DNA of 12,624 nt from Candidatus Manganitrophaceae bacterium (lineage in GTDB: Bacteria; Nitrospirota; Nitrospiria; SBBL01; Manganitrophaceae). Below are positions 6,977 through 12,624 of this stretch, piece after piece. The position numbers and the translations under genes are program-made. Below the pieces are notes generated by a model, which ran no database searches, was not told the origin of the DNA, and saw only the letters and a list, made by a program, of their open reading frames with translations. The DNA lies in NCBI GenBank assembly GCA_004297235.1, contig SCUR01000198.1, positions 1 to 12,624 on the forward strand, read 5' to 3'. The first letter of the stretch is position 1. Each line of letters opens with the position of its first letter.

Positions 6977-7345
6977 ATGGCCGAGCAGCCGACAGGGGGG
7001 GGAGGCGACTGCCTCTTCTGCAAAATCATCGAGAAAAAAATCCCAAGCAAAATTGTCTATGAAGATGAAAAGATGGTCGCTTTTGAGGACATCCAGCCTC
7101 AAGCGCCGGTTCACCTTCTCCTGATTCCAAGGAAACATATCTCCGGCCTGCTCGACCTCCAGCCGGAAGAGCGGGAGGAGATCAGCCATCTTTTCTTGAC
7201 CCTCCCGCGGCTGGCCAGGGAAAAAGGGATCGCGGAGCGGGGTTTTCGGACCGTTGTTAATTCAGGGAAAGATGCCGGCCAAAGTGTTTTTCATCTCCAT
7301 GTTCACCTGTTGGGAGGACGCTCGCTAAGGTGGCCTCCCGGATAA
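6977..7345 (+). CDS. HIT-family protein (HinT-like nucleoside phosphoramidase / purine nucleotide hydrolase)
   Basis: The 122-residue protein belongs to the histidine triad family, which hydrolyses AMP-linked phosphoramidates or related nucleotides. The active-site triad HLHVHLL (His106, His108, His110) is followed by LGGRSLRWPPG, the HinT-type C-terminus. Near the N-terminus, DCLFCKIIEKKIPSKIVYED has Cys12 and Cys15, part of the zinc site of many HinT proteins. Asn95 in VVNSGKDAGQ is also typical. The physiological substrate cannot be told from sequence. A strong ribosome binding site, AGGAGG at 6967-6972, lies 4 nt upstream. Being 15 nt after hisIE, it is probably the last gene of the his transcription unit. 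An 8-G run (6995-7002) falls in the variable N-terminal leader, codons 7-9. Confidence 0.95.
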   Translation: MAEQPTGGGGDCLFCKIIEKKIPSKIVYEDEKMVAFEDIQPQAPVHLLLIPRKHISGLLDLQPEEREEISHLFLTLPRLAREKGIAERGFRTVVNSGKDAGQSVFHLHVHLLGGRSLRWPPG

Positions 7346-7380
7346 TGCGTCAGGTAAAAAAAGGAAATAAAAACAAATAG

Positions 7381-7409
7381 TTGACAAACGACCGTCATTT
7401 TGATATAGT
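7381..7409 (+). promoter_or_regulatory. Sigma-70 promoter for the yqeY-dnaG-rpoD operon
   Basis: A perfect -35 box TTGACA (7381-7386) is followed by a 17-bp spacer and the -10 box TATAGT (7404-7409). A TG one base before the -10 (7401-7402) makes it an extended -10. A run of A-rich sequence at 7356-7378 sits where an UP element would bind the alpha subunits. The start point is expected near 7415-7417, leaving a leader of about 55 nt before the yqeY ATG. The whole gap is clearly more AT-rich than the genes around it. This is the strongest promoter-like sequence I noticed in the window. Confidence 0.85.
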
Positions 7410-7441
7410 GAAAATTTACATTCGCTAACGCGTGTGTTTGC

Positions 7442-7459
7442 AACCTCTCAGTCGAGGTT
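7442..7459 (+). promoter_or_regulatory. Leader hairpin overlapping the only SD-like sequence of yqeY
   Basis: AACCTC (7442-7447) and GAGGTT (7454-7459) form a perfect 6-bp stem with a 6-nt loop TCAGTC. The GAGG in the 3' arm (7454-7457) is the only Shine-Dalgarno-like sequence ahead of yqeY. It is 14 nt from the ATG, longer than usual, and would be paired in the hairpin. A regulatory role is inference; a chance stem of this size is possible. Confidence 0.4.
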
Positions 7460-7471
7460 CCCTCTCTCCCG

Positions 7472-7927
7472 ATGACACTGCAGCAAAGACTCGTTGATGA
7501 AATGAAAGAAGCGATGAGAACCGGCGACGCGAACCGGCTCTCCGTGATCCGCCTATTGCGGTCGGCCATCAAGAATAAAGAAATCGATAAAGGAAAAGGA
7601 CAGCAGCTGACTGAAGAGGAAATTCTTCAGGTGATCAGTACTGCGGTGAAGCAGCGGAAGGAATCGATCGAGCAGTTCGAAAAGGGGGGACGTCGGGACC
7701 TGGTTGAAAAAGAAAATAGCGAGCTGACGATTCTCCAATCCTTCCTCCCCCAGCAGATTTCCGATGAGGAGCTTCGGATCAAGATCAAAGAGGCGATTGC
7801 CCAGTCCGGAGCCGCCGATATAAAAGATATGGGCAAAGTGATGAAGCTCGTCGTTCCGCAGCTGGTGGGGAGGGCGGAAGGAAGTAAGATCAGCCAGATG
7901 GTTCGAGAATGTCTGGGGCAGAAATAG
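7472..7927 (+). CDS. yqeY: GatB/YqeY domain-containing protein
   Basis: The 151-residue protein matches the YqeY family, a helical domain related to the tRNA-binding tail of GatB (the amidotransferase that makes Gln-tRNA and Asn-tRNA). Its cellular role is not established; a tRNA-linked function is suspected from the homology. Typical features are the start MTLQQRLVDEMKEAMRTGD, IRLLRSAIKNKEID, AVKQRKESIEQFEKGGR, the ILQSFLPQQ segment and the glycine-containing C-terminal part DMGKVMKLVVPQLVGRAEG. Length is normal. It is the first gene after the 7381-7409 promoter and precedes dnaG by 51 nt, the place where many bacteria have rpsU. The ribosome binding site is poor and possibly sequestered (see the leader hairpin). 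No other in-frame start fits the family N-terminus. Confidence 0.93.
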   Translation: MTLQQRLVDEMKEAMRTGDANRLSVIRLLRSAIKNKEIDKGKGQQLTEEEILQVISTAVKQRKESIEQFEKGGRRDLVEKENSELTILQSFLPQQISDEELRIKIKEAIAQSGAADIKDMGKVMKLVVPQLVGRAEGSKISQMVRECLGQK

Positions 7928-7961
7928 GCCCGAGGCGAGTTGATATTTTAGACCGTATATT

Positions 7962-7978
7962 AGGGAAGGTCTCTCCCT
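7962..7978 (+). promoter_or_regulatory. Small hairpin holding the dnaG ribosome binding site
   Basis: AGGGA (7962-7966) can pair with TCCCT (7974-7978) around a 7-nt loop. The purine-rich stretch AGGGAAGG (7962-7969), the only SD-like sequence before the TTG start of dnaG, lies partly in this stem, which ends directly at the start codon. Together with the weak TTG start this would keep primase translation low. The stem is short, so its existence in vivo is uncertain. Confidence 0.35.
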
Positions 7979-9766
7979 TTGAATGGAAGAAGGGTTTCTG
8001 ATCAACTTGTCGAAACCGTTCGGGACAGAAGCGATCTCGTTTCCACCGTCTCCGAATATCTGACCCTGAAGAAAGCGGGACAGAATTTTACAGGACTCTG
8101 TCCCTTTCACACCGAAAAAACGCCCTCCTTCAGTGTGAATCCCTCGAAGCAGTTCTTCCATTGTTTCGGCTGCGGCGTCGGCGGAGATATTTTTCAGTTT
8201 CTCATGAAGATCGAGGGGATTGCTTTTCCCGAAGCGCTTCAGCGGTTGGCGGCCAAGGCCGGGGTGGCGCTTCCCGAATATCGTCCGGGCGAGAGAGAAA
8301 ACCCTGGGGCGCGCGATGAGACGGAGCAGATCTATCAGGCCAATGAGGCGGCCGCCGCTTATTTTCACCGGAGCCTATTGGAGAAGCCGGAGGGTGCTCC
8401 GGCCCGGGAGTATCTAAAGGGAAGGGGCATTACGGCTGAAACGATCCAGGCTTTCTCGATCGGTTTTGCCCTTCCGCGCCGGGATGATCTTCTTAAGCAG
8501 GTCGGTCGCCAATTTCCCCGCCCCGTTTTGGAGAAGGCCAGCCTGATCTCAAAGAAAGAAGGGGTCCAGGGAGAGGCCGCTTTCTTCGATCGTTTCCGTA
8601 ACCGGGTCCTTTTCCCGATCCGCGATTTGCAAGCAAAGGTGATCGGATTCGGCGGGCGGGTTCTGGATCAGTCGCTGCCCAAGTATCTCAATACACCGGA
8701 AACAGTGGTCTTTAGAAAGGGAAAGCATTTTTTTGCGCTCGATCGAGCCAAAAAGGCCGGCGCGCGATCGCTCATCATCGTGGAAGGCTACTTCGACGTC
8801 ATTGCCGCCCACCAGGCGGGGGTCACGAATGTGATCGCCACCATGGGAACCGCGCTCACCGGAGAGCATCTGCGGCTGATTCGAAGATGGACCGAAAACA
8901 TTATTTTAATCTTCGATCCCGATGAGGCAGGCGCCCGGGCGGCCATGCGGACCGCCCCCCTTTTTATTGAAGAAGGAATGTCGGCCAAGGTGGTCTCGCT
9001 TCCTTTGGGGGAAGACCCCGATCTCTTTATCAGGAAAGAGGGGAAGGCCGGTTTTCTCAAGAAGCTCGAGGAGGGGAAAACGCTGATCGATTTTGCTATT
9101 TCCCGGATGACGGAGACTTCCTCTTTCAAATCGATTGATGATAAAATTAAAATAACGGAAGAAATTTTCCCTCTCATTGAGAGGCTCAAAAATAAGTTCG
9201 AGCAAAGCCATTATCTGAAAACGCTCTCCGAGACGCTCCAGATCGAAGAGCAAGACGTGCGGGCTCAGTTCGCCTCCCGGAACAGTAAGAAGAAGGGCGG
9301 GGTCTCTGCCGGTCGGCCGGCTCCGGCAGAAGGATCGAAACTTCCTCACGATGAAGAAACGATCGCCTCTCTTCTGCTTCAGAATCAACTGGACCCGTCG
9401 GCGCTCGTGAATCAGGTCGATCTCGAAGATTTTACGGACTCCCGGATTCGGGGCATTCTCTCTCATTATTGGAACGCGGAGGAGGGCCGATGGTCTTCAC
9501 CGGGAAACTTGAACGAGGCTGAAGCGCCGCTCCTCGCGTTATGGAGCCGCTTGTCTGTTCGTGAAAACGGTTTTGAGAACATCCAGCAAACAGCGCGCGA
9601 TTGCATCCTCTCTCTTCGAGCGAAAAAGCTTCGAAGAGAAAGCAGCGAAATTGAAAGCAAGATCAAATTGGCGGAAAAAGGGGGAGACCTCTCCCTGATG
9701 AAATCATTACAGCAGCGCTTTTTCAACCTACGGAAAGAACTCAGCCATTTGACTCTTTCTCATTAG
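7979..9766 (+). CDS. dnaG: DnaG, DNA primase
   Basis: DnaG makes the RNA primers for DNA replication and is recruited to forks by the DnaB helicase. The 595-residue length is normal. Domain order: the N-terminal CHC2 zinc-binding domain with Cys41, His44, Cys62 and Cys65 (GLCPFHTEKTPSF and FHCFGCGVGGD); the catalytic core with YFDRFRNRVLFPIRD-type motifs and GGRVL; the TOPRIM domain with Glu269 in IIVEGYFDV and Asp313/Asp315 in FDPDEAG; then a helical C-terminal helicase-interaction region (about 450-595) that is less conserved. Translation starts at TTG 7979. In-frame stops at 7949 and 7961 exclude a longer product, and no ATG or GTG lies near the family N-terminus. A weak start codon fits the low cellular abundance of primase known in other bacteria. 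It lies between yqeY and rpoD. Confidence 0.97.
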   Translation: MNGRRVSDQLVETVRDRSDLVSTVSEYLTLKKAGQNFTGLCPFHTEKTPSFSVNPSKQFFHCFGCGVGGDIFQFLMKIEGIAFPEALQRLAAKAGVALPEYRPGERENPGARDETEQIYQANEAAAAYFHRSLLEKPEGAPAREYLKGRGITAETIQAFSIGFALPRRDDLLKQVGRQFPRPVLEKASLISKKEGVQGEAAFFDRFRNRVLFPIRDLQAKVIGFGGRVLDQSLPKYLNTPETVVFRKGKHFFALDRAKKAGARSLIIVEGYFDVIAAHQAGVTNVIATMGTALTGEHLRLIRRWTENIILIFDPDEAGARAAMRTAPLFIEEGMSAKVVSLPLGEDPDLFIRKEGKAGFLKKLEEGKTLIDFAISRMTETSSFKSIDDKIKITEEIFPLIERLKNKFEQSHYLKTLSETLQIEEQDVRAQFASRNSKKKGGVSAGRPAPAEGSKLPHDEETIASLLLQNQLDPSALVNQVDLEDFTDSRIRGILSHYWNAEEGRWSSPGNLNEAEAPLLALWSRLSVRENGFENIQQTARDCILSLRAKKLRRESSEIESKIKLAEKGGDLSLMKSLQQRFFNLRKELSHLTLSH

Positions 9767-9815
9767 AGTGATCCTTATTTTATTATTTCATTGAAGAAAC
9801 AGTATTGGAGGTTCC

Positions 9816-11627
<1,812 letters not shown>

Positions 11628-11673
11628 GAAGGTTCAAACGATTTAAGTCGTTGCCCGCGGGGGTAACCCGAAC

Positions 11674-11750
11674 GGGCCCATAGCTCAGCTGGTCAGAGCT
11701 GCCGGCTCATAACCGGTTGGTCCCAGGTTCGAATCCTGGTGGGCCCACCA
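11674..11750 (+). tRNA. tRNA with CAU anticodon (elongator Met, or Ile2)
   Basis: A full cloverleaf is visible: acceptor GGGCCCA (11674-11680) pairs perfectly with TGGGCCC before ACCA; the D stem is GCTC/GAGC; the anticodon stem GCCGG/CCGGT encloses the loop CTCATAA with anticodon CAT at 11708-11710; the T stem is CCAGG/CCTGG with loop TTCGAAT. CCA is encoded at 11748-11750. The G1-C72 pair and the anticodon stem exclude the initiator type. Elongator tRNA-Met and the lysidine-modified tRNA-Ile2 both have CAU, and I cannot separate them with certainty. It lies 46 nt after rpoD and 46 nt before the next gene with no clear terminator, so it may be processed from a longer transcript. Confidence 0.96.
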
Positions 11751-11796
11751 AATCCGGAGCGCCTTCGATGAGAAGGAAAAGAGTTAGGAGAAATGG

Positions 11797-12504
11797 GTGA
11801 AAGAGCAGCTTGCGCTATTGATCAAGCTTCAAGAGTTTGACCGCCAGTTGAATCAGTTCCGGGAGGAAGAGAAATTGCTCCCGGAGCGACTCAACATGGC
11901 TCAACAACCTTTAGAGCGGGCCAAAGAGACGCTGGCCAAATTAAAGAGCGCGCTCGATCAGGTGACCAAGGAGCGGAAAGAAAAAGAGCAAGCCCTTCAA
12001 TCGGCCGAGGAGAAAATCACCAAGCTGAAGGGGCGGTTGACGGAGCTGAAAACCAACAAGGAATACCAGACGCATCTGCACGAAATTGAGTCATCGAACG
12101 CGGAGAAAGGCAAGATCGAAGAAGAGCTTCTGGTGGCGATGGATCGGGCCGACGCCGTGAAGAAGGAAGTCGGCGCGCAAGAAAAGGTCGTCGTCGAGGA
12201 GGAGAAGAAGTTTCGCTCCGAGAAAGAGGCGCTCGAAGGCGCGCTCACCAGCCGTTCGGAATCGATGAAGGGGGTCGAGAAAGAGCGAGCCGCCCTCAGC
12301 GAGAAGATTGAAAAAAATATTTTGGCCGAATATAAACGGCTCTCCGCCACCCAGCGCGGGCTTGCCGTGGTCGCCTTGAAAGGGAATATCTGCACCGGCT
12401 GTCATTTCAGTCTCCCGCCCCAGTTGGTGGCCGAGGTGAGAAAAGGGGAGAAGGTCCTCGGCTGCACCTATTGCCATCGCATCTTGTACGTCGCACCGAC
12501 TTAA
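11797..12504 (+). CDS. Coiled-coil protein with C4-type zinc ribbon (DUF164 / CdsZ-like)
   Basis: The 235-residue protein has a long antiparallel-type coiled coil (about 1-180, rich in Glu, Lys, Leu and Gln) followed by a C-terminal zinc ribbon with Cys199, Cys202, Cys223 and Cys226 (ICTGCHFSL and LGCTYCHRILY). The LKTNKEYQTHLHEIE segment at 83-97 is a family hallmark. Such proteins are widespread in bacteria and are usually annotated as C4-type zinc ribbon domain proteins; the chlamydial member CdsZ gave the family a name, but the function in other bacteria is largely unknown. The start is GTG 11797, with AGGAG at 11786-11790 6 nt upstream. The ATG at 11793 is out of frame and opens only a 15-codon ORF. 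It ends 4 nt before rnhA, so the two are probably co-transcribed. Confidence 0.9.
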   Translation: MKEQLALLIKLQEFDRQLNQFREEEKLLPERLNMAQQPLERAKETLAKLKSALDQVTKERKEKEQALQSAEEKITKLKGRLTELKTNKEYQTHLHEIESSNAEKGKIEEELLVAMDRADAVKKEVGAQEKVVVEEEKKFRSEKEALEGALTSRSESMKGVEKERAALSEKIEKNILAEYKRLSATQRGLAVVALKGNICTGCHFSLPPQLVAEVRKGEKVLGCTYCHRILYVAPT

Positions 12505-12508
12505 TCCG

Positions 12509-12624
12509 ATGACGAAATTATCGATCTACACCGACGGCGCCTCCCGCAACAATCCGGGAGAGGCGAGTATTGGCGTGGTGATTAAAAACGAGCGGGGCGA
12601 GACGATTCAAACCCTCTCGGAGTA
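12509..12624 (+). CDS. rnhA: RNase HI (5' end only)
   Basis: The first 38 codons plus two bases are present; the gene runs off the right edge. RNase HI degrades the RNA strand of RNA-DNA hybrids. The N-terminus MTKLSIYTDGASRNNPGEAS is the first beta strand and turn of the fold, with Asp9, the first residue of the DEDD catalytic set, in YTDGASRNNPG. The next strand IGVVIKNERGE is typical too. It starts 4 nt after the zinc-ribbon gene, with no separate strong ribosome binding site, so coupled translation is likely. The other catalytic residues are outside the window, so intactness cannot be judged. Confidence 0.92.
   Translation, partial: MTKLSIYTDGASRNNPGEASIGVVIKNERGETIQTLSE

Noticed and set aside
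7312..7339. GGGAGG/CCTCCC inverted repeat near the end of the HIT gene as a terminator
   Set aside because: It is inside the conserved coding sequence for GGRSLRWPPG, has a 16-nt loop and is followed by an A-run on the coding strand, not a T-run. It does not fit an intrinsic terminator.
7940..7961. TTGATA and TATATT in the yqeY-dnaG gap as a promoter
   Set aside because: The spacing is only 10 bp, too short for sigma-70.
9749..9786. Possible promoter in the dnaG-rpoD gap (TTGACT and TATTAT)
   Set aside because: The two boxes are too far apart, and at 17-18 bp spacing only very weak -10 matches occur. A separate rpoD promoter cannot be supported.
11637..11672. Hairpins AACGA/TCGTT and CGGG/CCCG downstream of rpoD as a terminator
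   Set aside because: The stems are only 4-5 bp with no T-run, so they are not convincing as an intrinsic terminator.

Overview
The window is a compact bacterial chromosome segment with every gene on the + strand, GC-rich coding DNA and mostly overlapping or near-touching genes. The order prmC-murA-hisG-hisD-hisB-hisH-hisA-hisF-hisIE-HIT, then yqeY-dnaG-rpoD-tRNA(CAT)-zinc-ribbon protein-rnhA, together with the long sigma-70 spacer, suggests a Nitrospirota- or deltaproteobacteria-like lineage. That placement is inferred from gene order and protein character, not from a search.

Region 1 (1-7345) looks like one long transcription unit. It opens with the 3' end of prmC (release-factor methyltransferase) and murA (first committed step of peptidoglycan synthesis). 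Seven histidine-biosynthesis genes follow: hisG, hisD, hisB, hisH, hisA, hisF and a fused hisIE, and then a HIT-family hydrolase. Several junctions are translationally coupled: 8-nt overlaps at prmC/murA and hisD/hisB, 0 nt at murA/hisG, 1 nt at hisA/hisF and 4 nt at hisF/hisIE. The cluster has no hisC, no histidinol-phosphatase gene and no hisZ, so those steps must be encoded elsewhere.

Region 2 (7346-7471) is an AT-rich gap with an excellent sigma-70 promoter (TTGACA, 17 bp, extended -10 TGATATAGT) and a short leader hairpin. It drives region 3 (7472-11627): yqeY, dnaG (primase, TTG start) and rpoD (primary sigma factor). This is a macromolecular-synthesis-type operon with yqeY in the place where rpsU often sits. 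Region 4 (11628-12624) has a CAU-anticodon tRNA, a coiled-coil/zinc-ribbon protein and the first 38 codons of rnhA.

Two things stand out. First, HisH has lost about 20-25 residues that include the conserved PGVG oxyanion-strand segment, while its Cys-His-Glu triad is kept. Second, a family of 7-bp repeat units (consensus TNAGGSG, S = C or G) occurs twice in the his operon. One copy forms a long imperfect hairpin in the hisB-hisH gap, directly before a hisH start that lacks a Shine-Dalgarno sequence. The other is four tandem heptads that encode the last residues of HisG. No phage, CRISPR, transposon or defence system is visible, and no gene-free stretch exceeds 300 bases.
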